A stretch of DNA of 64,000 nt from Multifurca ochricompacta (Eukaryota > Basidiomycota > Agaricomycetes > Russulales > Russulaceae). Location: contig WTXG01000030.1 of NCBI GenBank assembly GCA_022496185.1, positions 248,001-312,000 on the forward strand, written 5' to 3'. The position numbers and the translations under genes were made by a program. How positions within the stretch are numbered: the first letter of the stretch is position 1; each line of letters begins with the position of its first letter. The notes below the pieces were generated by a model. The model was given only the letters and a program-made list of their open reading frames with translations, was not told where the DNA came from and did not search any database. This document shows, in pieces, positions 45,685-58,019 of this stretch.

Positions 45685-46604
45685 GGTGTGTATCTTGGAG
45701 TTGATAGAGGTGAGCGGTGGTTGAATACTGGACTAGAACGCGCAGCGTTGTAGAAATGAGTGTATGGAGTGTTACTGATGATGTTTGTGTAGTGTACAAG
45801 TTTGACAGTTATACATCTCGTGTCTGGGTGCGTTTGTGATGGTATGCAAGTCGAAAGGCAACAGAGCTGCGGATGCGCAGTCATTACCGATGAATCGTGG
45901 GTGGAATATTGGGGCGTTACATCTCCCTGTCAACGCAATACGATTCAAGTTTGGTTCTCGTACGTTATGGTAAATGTTTAAGGACATCAAGGTGAGTACG
46001 TTGGGAATTGTGTACAAGGGTTCTGTGTTCTAACGCAAGGTGGACTCTGATCAGTCATCGGGTCAGTCATCGAGATATCAACGACCAACAGTCAATGTAT
46101 GATGACTGGCCAATAGCAATGCCGGCAGCGGTCCATCCTCCTGAACGGTAATGAAGGCCACTAGGAGACGCACCGTGACGTGAGGATTCCGATCTCTGCT
46201 AACTGCGCGCATAATCCAATAAGGCTCATTTGGACAGGACAGGATTCTCTCATAATAGAGAGACCCAGGACGTCTTCTAAGCGCACTGGAAACCGTTGCA
46301 TTATTACCGCATATACAGACTTGCAGAAACGTGCTAATTGCAGAAAGCTTGTCTAGGTATGAAAGGGCACAAATTGTTCTCACTAGAATTGGAGATCAGT
46401 GAGGGGTGACATAAAACATGTGATGTACGGAACACGGACCACACCAGCTCGACGCCCGTTAGAGGTACGGCACGCGCTGTCAGACAGCAATAGGAAGTCA
46501 CACTATTAGGGGGTGATGTAGACTCGTTAACATGCATCAAGATAAGATAACATAATTGCTCTCTTCTGGACTGAACACGGAGCCAATGAGGCCACAGAAT
46601 AAAG

Positions 46605-46990
46605 AACGCAGCCTGAGGTTAGATAATCCAAACTACCTAGAATGGTAGTTATAATTCAGTTATGATGGTCAGAACTGATAATATTAGTCTTTACCTAGAA
46701 TGGTACTAGTACGCATAGGTAAAGATAAGATAACAAAATACTCACTTCAGTTATGATGGTCAGAACTGAAGTGAACTGTACACTAAAGGTGTCCTTTAAA
46801 TACTGTAAATGAGTGTTCTTATAGTAACCAAGACAATACTATAGTAAAGGATTGTGTCTAATCAACTAAGGTATCAAGGTATTCACAGGAAAGTAAAACA
46901 CAGTCCGAGTGCTGCTGCACAGCACACAACTCCCTTATCAGTACCGCACACTTAGCGATTGGTCCGAGTTGACCTTCGATCCGTTTCCGA
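46605..46990. mobile_element. Insertion in the module 3 spacer, about 390 bp
   Basis: Modules 2 and 3 align up to gccaatgaggc and again from catagaaatcaa, with about 390 extra bases in module 3. The flanks cacag and catag could be a 5-bp duplication. The insert holds two copies of cagttatgatggtcagaactga. Class unknown. Confidence 0.5.
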
Positions 46991-47227
46991 CATAGAAATC
47001 AATCGATCAAATACTCAACTTCTTGAATGGCGAATTGCCCCAGAGAACCCGATCTCTCTCCTCGGATACGAGATTAGTTCTCTTTAGCCGATGAAGGCAA
47101 GAAAGTTCTTGATCCGTGGGACCCGAATAAGAGCGTGGTTTACCAGTGAAACTATTGTCGTGCTCTTCGCAGTGCCTATACTAGTAGGAAGGAAGTACTC
47201 ATAAAAAAGCACGTTCGAGGCTGTAGG

Positions 47228-47627
47228 TGATGCCATACAACACGCTCAAATCGCACCTGCTTGATCCTCTGGTCACCGCCCAGAGACAATGACTCGTATC
47301 CGAAGATTCAATTTTTATTTGTATGTACTTGAAATGATTGACTTGCATTACATTCTCCGACTCGCGCTTTTGAAAAAGAGATTTCAATTGTGACTCCTAT
47401 TACTGTACAACTTTCCATTTCTCGTTTGTAAACATTTCTTGAATATTGTTACATTACATTCAAGTGCAACTTCATGATATTTTGAAAGGGACTCCTATTG
47501 TAGCATAAATTATATAAAAAATCTCCAAGTTCACTTGTATCAATAACAAAATTGAATTGCATTGCCTCCACTTCTAAATCCTCTTGCGCATTCCCGCTCT
47601 TCTTCTTTTGCGTCTATAATCTTATCC
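47228..47627 (+). mobile_element. Solo LTR (family L3), 400 bp, with perfect target duplication
   Basis: Flanked by gtagg at 47223-47227 and 47628-47632. Module 2 has the empty site (ggctgtaggagttgag at about 16300). It starts TGATGCC and ends CTTATCC; the module 1 copy ends CTTATCA, giving the expected TG...CA. Confidence 0.8.
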
Positions 47628-48158
47628 GTAGGAGTTAAGACTAAAGAAGCGAAGGGAAATCTAAAGAACTGAGCATCCTTAAGTTGAGGATTATATACCA
47701 GAACGTCTGGAGCCGAATATAAAATTAATTAATTAATTCAAGGCACAACCCCGGAACTTGATTGCTACCGGTTGCTTGGGCGCGCAGGGCAGGTCTTTCG
47801 CTTCAACTCCTCAGCAACTCTCCAGCACCCGGTTTACCACACGAGACGAAAAATGGTGGCGTTAATTCACATGTAGGTAGCGATCCCAGCCTTCAAACCT
47901 GATTTACCACACGAGACGAAGAATGATGGCACTAATTCACATGTAGGTAGCGATCCCATATATTTCGACCTCCCACCCGTACGTCCACCCACACCCTCAT
48001 ACACTCAGGCTCTCAGATGGATCCTCACGTTCTACAACGAGCGACCTCTCTTAAGACGTATATAAGTTACGACTCCTCAACCAATGCGTTTCTTTTCCCT
48101 ATGAGTGAGATTTCCATTCTTGTTCACTTCACGGCTTTCCCATAATCTATTTCCAGCT

Positions 48159-50085
48159 ATGAATTTCCTGAGACAAACCACTGTTGGAGGAATTCTGGAG
48201 GACAAGAACAAGACTCTTATGACAGGCGCCATTCTCGCCTTGATCATCTATGCTTTTGTTTCTTATGTTAGAAGTCCTTGGCGGAAATTACCTCCCAGTC
48301 CTTGGCGCTTGCCGATTCTTGGGAATACCCATCAGCTTTTAAATAAGAACTGGCTGTTCTCGAAGGATTGCAAGGAAAGATTCAGTGGGTCCTCACAATC
48401 GACTGTCCAAACGGTTGCTAACACGAAAATATGAATGCTGTAGAGGATGTTATGCATCTTGACGCAGCAGGAACGCCCATGATTATATTTAACAGCTACA
48501 ACATGGCCTACGATGTTCTTGAGCGCCACGGGAGTAACTATTTAGACCGCCCTAAGCTGATTATGGCGCAGACATTCCTCAACAAAGGCGTTGTGATGTC
48601 ACTTTTGAACTACAACTCGCAGTAAGTGATGATTCAGGTGTCGCATGATCGTACGTGGTCCATGCTTACGCCCTTATACAGATGCCGTCGCATGCGTCGT
48701 GCTTCACAAGCAGCATTCTCCAAGACGGCTGTGCGAGATTACCATTCGGTTCAGATGAAGGAGGCCACCCTCTTGACTTCAGCGTTCCTGACGGACACGT
48801 CGCGTCAAGATTGGCAGAAAGAAGTTCAACGCGCAGAATCTTCCTTGATCTTGTCCATCCTGTACGACTACCCGACACTCACGTCACTAGACGATACTGC
48901 CATGGAAGGCATTGAGACGTATAACCACAGAGTCTCGCATTCTGTTTATCCTGGGAACTTCTTAGTCGAATTCTTCCCTTGGATGATGTACATTCCCGAG
49001 AGGTATCCAATTCGGTCCTCCTATCTCACCGATAGTACTGAACACGAGCATAAATAGGTTTGCGAAGTGGAAGAGGGAAGGCTTAAAGCATGGCGAGGAG
49101 CACTATGAACTGTTCCGTGGTCTTGTAAACCGTGTTAGAGTTGACCTTGTAAGTTCTGGAATACGTCATGGGTTGTCTAGCTAATAGATCTTACAGGCCA
49201 ACGGAGGGACCACGCCTAGTTTCTCCGCGTTTCTGCTGCAGAATAATGATCGCAACAATCTGACAGAGCCGGAAATGTCATTCCTGACTGGAGTGATGTT
49301 GTGAGTCAACATTACTCTCAATCTTTGTGAGAAAATAAATGCGAGCCATCACAGTTCTGGTGGCGCTGAATCTACTGTTACCACACTCATTTGGTGGACA
49401 CTGGCCATGATAGCCTATCCTGAGGTGCAACGCCGCGCGCAAGCTGAACTCGACGCGGTGGTCGGCCGATCTCGTCTGCCCACTTTTGCCGATCTTCCGC
49501 ACCTTCCATATGTGCGCGCAATGGTCAAGGAAATTCTTCGCTGGCGACCGACTGTAGCGCTCGGGGTACCCCATGTCGCGAGTGAAGATTCCTGGCATGA
49601 GGGCATGTTCATCCCGAAAGGCACGATGTGCATGGCGAACATGTGGCACTGTAATCATGACCGTGAGGTGTTTGGTGACGACGCGGATGATTTCCGGCCA
49701 GAAAGATTTCTCGACGAGGAGAATGGAGAGGTGGCACTCGGCTCCACAGAGGAGGGGCATATCTCGTACGGTTTCGCGCGGCGTATTTGCCCGGGCAGGC
49801 ACCTCGCCAACGACGCGCTCTTCATCGACATGGCGAGGATTCTGTTTGCGGTAAAATTTGAACGCGTACCGGACGAGAATGGGAATGAAGTACCCCTCGA
49901 CACGGAGTCGATTGTGGATTTAGGTATAGTCATGTGCGTACCCACACTGACCCCCCGACAAAGTTGTAACTTGATTGATGTCCGTTGCACACAGCCGGCC
50001 GAAACCATATGACTGCAAATTTAGTCCTCGCTTCCCTGAAGTGTTGTCAATTCTTGCGGAGGAGCGAGAGCGCTGCGGGGTCTAA
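48159..50085 (+). CDS. Cytochrome P450, copy C
   Basis: Predicted 529 residues from seven exons: 48159-48384, 48444-48621, 48682-49002, 49058-49148, 49197-49300, 49355-49933 and 49995-50085. The sum is 1590 bases, a multiple of three. It begins MNFLRQTTVGGIL, probably the ancestral start of the family, then membrane anchor and proline hinge (KLPPSPWRLPILGN). The I-helix is GGAEST, ExxR is in KEILRW, PERF is FRPERF. The heme loop reads YGFARRICPG: the Gly two residues before the conserved Arg is Ala, while copies A and B keep Gly; Cys and Arg are kept. TATATAAG lies near 48060. Microsomal monooxygenase of unknown substrate; divergent from SSP3. Confidence 0.86.
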
Positions 50086-50299
50086 AGCCGGTCTAGACGA
50101 TGATGGTGTTTTCGCATTTTTGTGGCAGTTTCTTAGGCTGTATAGAAAGCAACGTGCTCCAAGGTGTTTGCTAATTTGTAGTATGAGTGGGAGGTTATCT
50201 TCCTCAACTCAACCCTGACGGATTATTAACACTACCACGCGATCACTGTCAAATACTCCCTCACCCTCCCCCCCCATATGCGGAGCAATGAGTTGCGAG

Positions 50300-50578
50300 T
50301 TGGTCAAACATCTCGACGGACCGCTAACTTGGAACCATGTCCACTGGACTCATTGCTGAAACCCCAAAGTTGGCGGTCAAAAATGAATGGTGTGAATACA
50401 CTGGATGCGAGTCTGAGGACTGGCTATTGTGCCTGTCAGGTCGGGCTGGCACTGGCACGAAGCCTTACACTTGATAGCGATGGGTGGACTGATCCAAAAA
50501 GCGTCACAGGCAAATGAAATGATAATTCAGGATAATTCCACGCCGCACGCACAACACTTTCTTTCCTTATCATTTCAG
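50300..50578. other. Spacer after module 3
   Basis: Unique sequence with no gene recognised. Confidence 0.4.
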
Positions 50579-50905
50579 TGACAAAACGCAGCTGTAAAAA
50601 GGGTTTAGCTATCTATGTAGATAGCGGATAGGTTCAGTTCTTGTGGTCAAAACTGAAGTGAACATGTACAAAGTAACGACCTTTTATGTTACATAAAGGC
50701 GTGACAATCATTACAGTAGATGTTCCTATTTATTTGTGACAAGGTGTGTGAAGGAACGTGTTGCGCGTGCAATGTGGAATTGTATCTAAATCAGTTAGTG
50801 AACGCACTTTAGGTTATCTTATCACGATCATCAGATCGAGTCCACCCGGGAGTCCGGCTGCCCGGTCCTAAACTACTATCCGGTCGCTACCGGCCCATCT
50901 CAACA
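50579..50905 (-). mobile_element. Solo Copia LTR (family C2), 327 bp, with target duplication
   Basis: On + it starts TGACAAAACGC and ends CATCTCAACA. The perfect 5-bp duplication ttcag lies at 50574-50578 and 50906-50910. It is the reverse of the LTRs at 14079 and 43838. Confidence 0.85.
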
Positions 50906-50963
50906 TTCAGCTCTTTTAAAGGGCTCTGTTTTATACATACATGCTGATGCCACCTAAATTGAA

Positions 50964-51230
50964 TGTTGAACCAGAATACCGGTACAGAGATGCCGGGATA
51001 GCAGTCTGACATAATTGCAAAAACATACATCTAAGATCGAGCATGTGATCAAATCACAAAATTAATGATGAGATAACGTGCTCAGTTAGCCAATAAAATG
51101 TATATAAGACACTGCTATAGATAAAGCAGTTGCTATCGTTCCATCGACCGCATCCAAGTCTCTAAACTAACAAGATGAGATAGTAGTATTGTAGTATCTA
51201 AGTACAAGCCTGCGCCATGCCTGTTCCACA
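50964..51230 (+). mobile_element. Solo Copia LTR (family C1), 267 bp
   Basis: It starts TGTTGAACCAG and ends TGTTCCACA. Flanks ttgaa and ctgaa form a near-perfect 5-bp duplication. It is the uninterrupted form of the LTR at 40984-42813. Confidence 0.8.
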
Positions 51231-51416
51231 CTGAAGTGAGTATTCTTCTCACCATAGCTTATCCGCTACCTAAATAGGTAACTAAATCCCAATGTTCCTA
51301 TGCACGTGTCGACAGTGCGGCATTGTATTGGAGGGGAATTCAAGTCGCACTTCTCCCTCCTTTCAAGATCCAAAGCCACCTGCGGTATAGTTTCTGAACT
51401 TTGAGAATATTAGAGC

Positions 51417-54400
51417 ATGAGCACCCCAGAACGTAAGTCCTGACTCTAATTTCAACTTTCAAATCCCCCCTGCTGTTCTCATTCTCTCCTTCACAGTTTC
51501 CTTATCTCAAATCGATGATGATATATCTCGCTTCAAATCTATTCTCTTACCCCTACCTCGGTCTCATCCTCTACGCCCGAGCTTTCTTCATTCCCTGGCC
51601 CAAGCCCAACTTTGTCGCTATACCTTGTCAGATCAGAAAGAAGACCTCGACAACTCAATCCTCCATTTTACTGAAGTCCTTCTCCTCCCACATCCATTGA
51701 CTGAATCAGATGATGATATCGTTCGCATCCTCTTTCACCTTACGTTCGCCCTTCTTCGTCGCTCTGTGGAGTTCAAGCAGTCCGAAGACGTGACTTACTC
51801 AATCGAATACCTTCATTATCTCAGGGATCAGCCACTTGAAACGTCTGGTATTCCGCACCAGCAAGTGACATCCTTTCTCGTGGAGGCGTTGGCCCTTCAG
51901 GTGGAATTGAAGTCCAGCAATGTGATAAAGAGTATCGAGGAGATGGCAATCCTCTGCCATGAACTCCTTACCTTGGATAACTTGACTGGCTTCCCGACTC
52001 GTGCCATTATAACCTTGGCTCGTGTTGCTATTGAAGAGTTCTCCCTGTTGAATATAGGAAAGCGGCCCTTAGGCCAAGTCATTGAATGCCTACGGGAGGC
52101 TCATACCCGTCTACCAGATTTGCAGCGCGTTTCCTTCGCGCTTGCCTGGTCTCTTGTCCTTCGCTTCGACGCAACTTTTTCGACTGATGACTATGAAGAA
52201 GCAACTATCATACTGGACAGTATCGCCACTTCAGATCCCCCTGGAGATAGTTCTGAGTCGTACAAAACCAGCGCTTCCAAGCTGGTCACGTTAATCGCGT
52301 ATGGCAGAGCGACCAGTTATGGGAATCCAGAGTACCTCGAGGAGTCGATTTCCCGCTTTCGTGCCTTGCTTGGTATAATTCCTCTTTCGGATCCGCTTCG
52401 TCCTCACTTTGCTCGGTCTCTGGCGAACTGCGTGAAGATGCGCTCCGAATTGTTCGGCGTCGGCGGAGGTCTTGAAGAGGAGAGATCCTCTACTCTCGCT
52501 CTTCCATCATTCCAACACCTGGCGGCTTCTGTAGCTAAATGGAACGTCGATCAATCTCAACCTTCAATGCAAGGTGAAGAATTTGACCAACACCTCAACG
52601 CACTTCGCTCAGTGAATCACCTTTACGATATGGCGGATGTTGAAGAGGCTATCAAATATTGTCGAACGTTACTCGCTTCGCCTCTGACAATAAATTTCTT
52701 GAAATATGCCACTTCATGGTCGTTAACAATCCTCCTCCGGCGTAGGTTCGAGTGTACCAATAAGCTCGAGTACCTTGATGAATCGATTATCTTCAATCGT
52801 GACGTTCTTAAAATGCCATCGGCGAAGAACAGACACCTTCCTATAGCTTCAAAGCTCATTACTTCTTTATCTTCCCGCTTGGTTTTGCTCGGTCGCATAG
52901 ATGACTTTGTTGAAATGTTGCAATTATTCCCCATCGCCGCCAATGACAGACACGCCAGCGTACCCGATCGATTCCAGTTTTCATGTTTTTGGGCGGAGGT
53001 TATGCAACGTTTCGGTCACCCCTCTGCCTCGTCTGTTTATGACAATTCCATGTCATTGATGCAAGACTCTTTGACCTTCGCACCAACTCTACACATACAG
53101 CATTCTCGTCTTGTCTCAATGCGCAACAATTATGAGAAGCTTCCCTTGGACTACGCATCTTATCAGATCCAGACTGGTCGACTCAGGAAGGCCATTGAGA
53201 CTCTCGACAGAGGGAGAGCCTTGATCTGGTCGGAGATGCGTGGCCTACGCACCTCAATCCACAAACTTCTTCAAGTCGACTCGTCTTTAGCAAACAGATT
53301 CGCCTCTGTCAATCAGGAGCTCGAATCGCTGACTCTGTCCGTCTCATCAAGTGGAAATGCTGATGATGCTGCTGCCCAGGGTCCCGACGGGATGGACACA
53401 TTTGGTCACCTTGTCATAAAGCAACGGAAACTCTTGGAGGAACGCGACCAACTCATTTTACAAATTAAAGCTTTGCCGAGTTTCGAAGATTTCTTGAAGG
53501 TACCTCACTTCGACACTCTCCGTTCCGCTGCCTCTCAAGGACCTGTCATCACCATCAACCATTCTCGATGGCGTTCGGACATCATTATTATCCTCCATGA
53601 TTCCTCACCCTCCCTTATCACCACACCCGACGATTTCTACGAGCGTGCAAAAGGTTTGAGGGATAAGCTAGTAGCTGCGCGAGACGAAGGCCTCGATTCG
53701 AAGAACTATGATGATGCTCTGAGTTCAGTACTTGAAGGCCTCTATGATCTAGTTGGTCAGCCGGTAATCGAAAGGCTTCATGCGTTGAATATTCCCGATC
53801 GATCTCGTATTTGGTGGTGCCCAACATCAGTATTCTGTTCTCTCCCCTTCACGCAATGGGTCCAATTCCATCAGACGACGGCGTCAAACAGTATTTCTCA
53901 GACATTTACATCCCTTCATATACCCCAACGCTTTCAGCACTGATCGATTCCCGAAAATCGGGCTCACAAGGATTGAAGAAACCTTCTGTCCTTCTTATGG
54001 CACAGCCGGATGAAACCCTGCCAGGAGCGTGGGAAGAGATGGAGGTCGTCCAGGCTGTGAATGCCAAGGTGACCACTCTTATCGGGGAAATGGCGACGCC
54101 TACGGCCGTGCTTGAGGCCCTCCAGGATCACGAATTTGCTCATTTCGTGTGCCATGGAACGCTGGAGACAGGGAAGCCATTTGATGCTTCATTTGAACTT
54201 TACGGAGGCGAGCGGCTTACACTGCTCGACATTGTACGTTCGCAGCTTCCTGCTGCAGAATTTGCGTTCCTCTCTGCGTGTCACACTGCGGAGCTGACTG
54301 ATGAAAGCATGTCTGATGAAGCGCTGCATTTGGCTGCGGCAATGCAATATTGTGGATTCCGAAGTGTTGTTGGGACGATGTGGGCGATGCTGGATGAAGA

Positions 54401-54572
54401 TGGACGAGATTTGTCGAAACACTTTTACAAGTCCGTATTCTCTAGAAGAGAGGGGGGAGTACCGTATTACGAGAGATCTGCGAAGGCACTTCGGGACGCA
54501 GTGAAGAAGCTACGGAGGAAGAGAGGGATGACGTTGGAACGTTGGGTAAATTTTGTGCATTATGGGGCATGA
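51417..54572 (+). pseudogene. CHAT-domain protein with helical repeats (one frameshift)
   Basis: Two exons, 51417-51432 and 51497-54572, with a 64-base intron. About 730 residues of TPR-like helical repeats precede a C-terminal CHAT domain, a caspase-related cysteine peptidase fold. Both catalytic residues are present: His in FAHFVCHGT (codon 54153-54155) and Cys in FAFLSACHTAEL (54279-54281). The exon total is 3092, one base short of a multiple of three. The frame breaks at about 53839-53851, in a CCCC run just before HAMGPIPS, so the catalytic part is out of frame with the repeats. In Agaricomycetes this is a large family, suspected by analogy with caspases to act in self/stress responses; partners unknown. 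Restoring one base would give about 1030 residues, so an assembly error is plausible. Confidence 0.85.
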
Positions 54573-56289
54573 TTTGGGGTTATCTGTGGGAGTGGTTAAA
54601 CTTTTGAGACGGTTCTGACTGGTTATTCATTTCCCATGGTGAGGCTGGAATACGTGTCCTGTGTATCATGATAGGCAATTATGATTTGATACGGAAGGGG
54701 GGAATGCCGCAAAGGTGTAAGACCGTCTGGGATTTGTGGGAGATTACAGTGTCCGTGTTTTTAAACCCCGACGGTTTTTGCTCTCTCCCTTTCTCTTATC
54801 TTCTTATCCGCTCTCTTATCCACTCACCCACTCAGAAAGTTCTTCCGTTACCTCGAAGGGTGTCCACAATACATTCCTCAGTTTTCACAGTTCTGGGATG
54901 TCGCCCCTATATCCACGGTTCTTATAGCACAAGCGAGTTCTGAAGCTGTTTAGCACCTTACCATCGACCGAAGATGAAGCGATTAGTTAGCTTGAATTTA
55001 AGACGCTCAGCACCCGTGGCTGCCGCTGTGATGTGCATCTGATATGGATCCGTGAGAGCATTACACTGTCCTCCCACAGTTATACACCGCCTGACACTTG
55101 ATAATTTCTCCTTGCTAGACTTGCTCTTCATCTTCCGTCCACACATCGCGCACTTATTCCCACACAAATCTTGCGGGTTGCTGCTCCTTTCCGCGGGGTC
55201 TCACAAAATGAACATTATCTACGCCTTTCTTTCCCACTCATTGCCTAATAACGCCGGATGGCCCTCTATAGACCACCTATCCGGGCGCTTCCATCGCATG
55301 CTCACGAATGTTCTTATGCAAGAGGAAGGCCGCACTATTCTCTGGGTCGCACGTTCGACGACTAGAAATGCAAGGAAGGCATCGGGGGTGTTGCACTTTT
55401 GGACATCTTCAGAATCTGGTGACCGTGGAACCCTCTCAGAAAGGCCAGTGGTAAGCTACAGAACTATATGGAACATGCACTGAAGTGGGATAAGCTTAAT
55501 GGAATGAGGGCATAAGTCTGCCCGAACACCGTTGCTGACAAGCCCACCCAAAGCTGATGCCATGACCAGTACATTCTCTGTTAAGGTCCCGATTCTTGGT
55601 ACATTCCAATTGGCTTGAGTGAACAGGAATCTCAATGTGCCTTTCTGCATCACAATTCTGCCATGGAGATGCCAAGCTCTGTACTTCCAATGGCCAGCTT
55701 TGGATGGCCCTGTCAGCAACAATGTTTGGAACATCTTACAGCCCTCTTTCCATGAAGCTTATACCTCTTTTGTGTATTTTTTTTCATATTTATGTAACTT
55801 ACAGCCAGTATTTCTGAGAGAACCACATTCCTTACCAAAATTTCCTGAAGAGTGGAGTGTAAACTGAAAAGTGCACTGGAATTAGATAACGTCTGCCCAT
55901 GCCCACCATACTTGATTGGTTCGGCGCAATATCAATTTACTACGATACGCGCCAAACTAACCAGTCAAGTTCGAGAGTTGTCCACAGCGATGGACCAGCA
56001 AATCGTTCAGCTTTTAGTTTATTTAATATCCGAACTGCCACCCTTGGCACTAGACGTTTGATTATTACGTAGCGGCTGGATCCCATATGTTTTGACCTCC
56101 CATCCAAGTCGAGGAGCTTTCCGTTTCCGTACACTCTCTTACCCCTCCTACACCTTCATCACTCAGCCCGTGTTCTACAACAGGTGGGGATTTTGAAGTT
56201 GGATGTCGGGAAGTTATGACGCTTCGACCCCTACGTTTGCGCAACCTCCAGAAGGGAAGAGTACTTTCCTGTGCAAAGTGAGCCCCCGT
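54573..56289. other. Intergenic stretch, 1.7 kb
   Basis: No gene I can support. Open frames on both strands (for example 55052-55483 + and 55456-55734 -) show no motif. The end from about 56090 is the decayed upstream region of P450 copy D, recognisable by its similarity to 10430-10660. Confidence 0.4.
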
Positions 56290-56830
56290 ATTCCCGTTCA
56301 CCTCAGAGTTTTCCCTTAATCTATCTGCAACTAAGGGCCTCCTGAGACAAACCACTATTGGAGCGATTCTGGACGACAGGACTCTTGTGAAAATCCATTC
56401 TCGCTCTGGTCATGTATGCTATTGTTTCTTAAGCTAGAAGTCCTTGGCTGAAATTATCTCCCAGTTCTCAACACTTGCCGATTATTGGGAATAAATTTCA
56501 TTTTTTAGATTGCAAGAAACGTTTCGGTGGGTCCTCATCGGCTGTTCAGAGGATTACCAAAACGAGACTGATACTGTAAAGTGGGTTATATACCTTGACG
56601 TGGCAGGATTCCCTACGATTGTGTTCAACGTTCCAACAGCTTCGAGTTGGTCTTCGGTGATCTTGAGCGTTATGCGAATAATTATTCCCATCGACCTCAA
56701 CTCATGGCTCAGGATTCCCTCTACAAAGGTCTTCTCATGTCACTCATGAATTATGACTCGCGGTAGGTGTTCGTTCAGGTCGTAAGACCAGTAAGGCCGT
56801 AGAAGGAATCGAGACATGCAGCACCAGAAA
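56290..56830 (+). pseudogene. Cytochrome P450, copy D (decayed fragment)
   Basis: Parts of exons 1 and 2 of the P450 family are recognisable. A decayed anchor and hinge region lies at about 56340-56480, then WVIYLDVAGFPTIVFN near 56585, and the exon 2 end with its GTAGGT donor near 56765. After that the sequence jumps to a piece of exon 3 (GIET) near 56805 and stops. The I-helix, ExxR and heme loop are absent. Frameshifts are numerous. Confidence 0.75.
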
Positions 56831-57460
56831 AATGTCCACCAGCCTCGAATTGGACAAACTTAATGCTCTCTACGTGTTCGACGCATTCAATGCATAACGC
56901 CCACTCCCGACAAACACCTTCATCCATACCTCCTTCCTCAATCTCTCTCTTTCGCGCGAAACGAACTCCGCTTTGAACTAGTATTGTTCTAAGACCGTAC
57001 AATCAAATTTTCGCATTTTAGTTATACTGGACAGTTCATGAAAAGCGGAGCGTGTGGTCGGGTGGAAACGCGCCTCGGCCGAGGTAATTAAGTGCGCATC
57101 TTCCAAATCGTCTATCGTTGATCATTGGTCCTTTATCACAAGTGAGGACGCTCGACGCGGAACGAGAATCAATCTTTACTACCTAATTTTAATATCGGTT
57201 GATTTACGTTGACCTGACCCGCAACAGATCTCAGATCACGTGATGTCAACTTAGCTTAAAGCTTAAAGTGTTTTCTCCCCTCTATTCATGGGGAGCACGA
57301 ATAAACACTTATCGTCTTGGCTTCTCCCCGTGTTCTTGACCTCGATCTTATCTGCGCAACAGTTACGGATTCAGCACCTTTTATCACAACTTATATACAA
57401 GAGCAATAGACTAATGGTGCTACTTTGCTGTCCTTAAACTAATTATTATTGTCCTGTGAT
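56831..57460. other. Spacer between P450 copy D and SSP copy 4
   Basis: No gene seen. Confidence 0.4.
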
Positions 57461-58019
57461 CTATCCTTGGAGCGCATTTTGCTGGTCAAGGAACGTCGTC
57501 GACGCCACGGGGCATCCTTGGCCAGGTCCGTTCAGGTTTTGCAAAGTCGCCATGGCCGTCTGCAAACGAACAATTTGCGACGCCTTCGAGTCATCCGTCG
57601 GGAAGGGTGCGGAAATACTCGGATTATTCACGATGTGGCCCGCGTTGACGTTAGCATTCAAGCTCTGCACTCATTCGTGAAAGCAATCAATCGTGGCGAA
57701 TAAAGGGAATGCATATAAAAAAAACAAGAGACGTACGGCGATGAAGGTAGCGCGATCGGGTGGGCAAGTGCAAGGAACTTGGACGGGTTTCCCGTCGGCG
57801 CCATTCGTAGGGCCATCACAAGTTCCAGTAGCTACAGGTCCGGAAAGATTAAATGGACTGCACGTTTTCGATTGGATTTTCCACCTTACCGGTAGGATTG
57901 ACACCACGAGTGGCGCCAAACTGGGGGATGAGGTTCTCATCCACGTCACGGCCCAGGAGCGGCAGGGAAGACACGGCAGCAGCGAGTGCGGCAAGGAGGA
58001 AAGCAACGAAAAACTTCAT
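57461..58019 (-). pseudogene. Small secreted protein, copy 4 (divergent, frameshifted)
   Basis: Exons 58019-57737 and 57664-57461, intron 72 bases. Signal peptide MKFFVAFLLAALAAAVSSLP, then RDVDENLIPQFGATRGVNPT. The frame is lost between about 57890 and 57850 and regained as GTCDGPTNGADG and PCTCPPDRATF. Exon 1 is 283 bases against 309 in the other copies, which is not a multiple of three difference. Exon 2 is open (SAPFPTDDSKAS, GQGCPVAST). The most diverged copy, so probably the oldest split. Confidence 0.72.

Larger units (their letters stand above)
44889..50299. repeat. SSP/P450 duplicated module, copy 3
   Basis: Same order as copies 1 and 2. The spacer is lengthened by an insertion at about 46605-46990 and by an L3 solo LTR at 47228-47627. 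Confidence 0.85.

Noticed and set aside
47640..47760. A regulatory array in the P450 upstream region (repeated attaattaatt)
   Set aside because: It is a simple microsatellite that differs in length between modules; no further evidence of function.
54573..56085. A gene or RNA in the gap after the CHAT gene
   Set aside because: Open frames on both strands are short and motif-free, and no tRNA-like or repeat structure was found.
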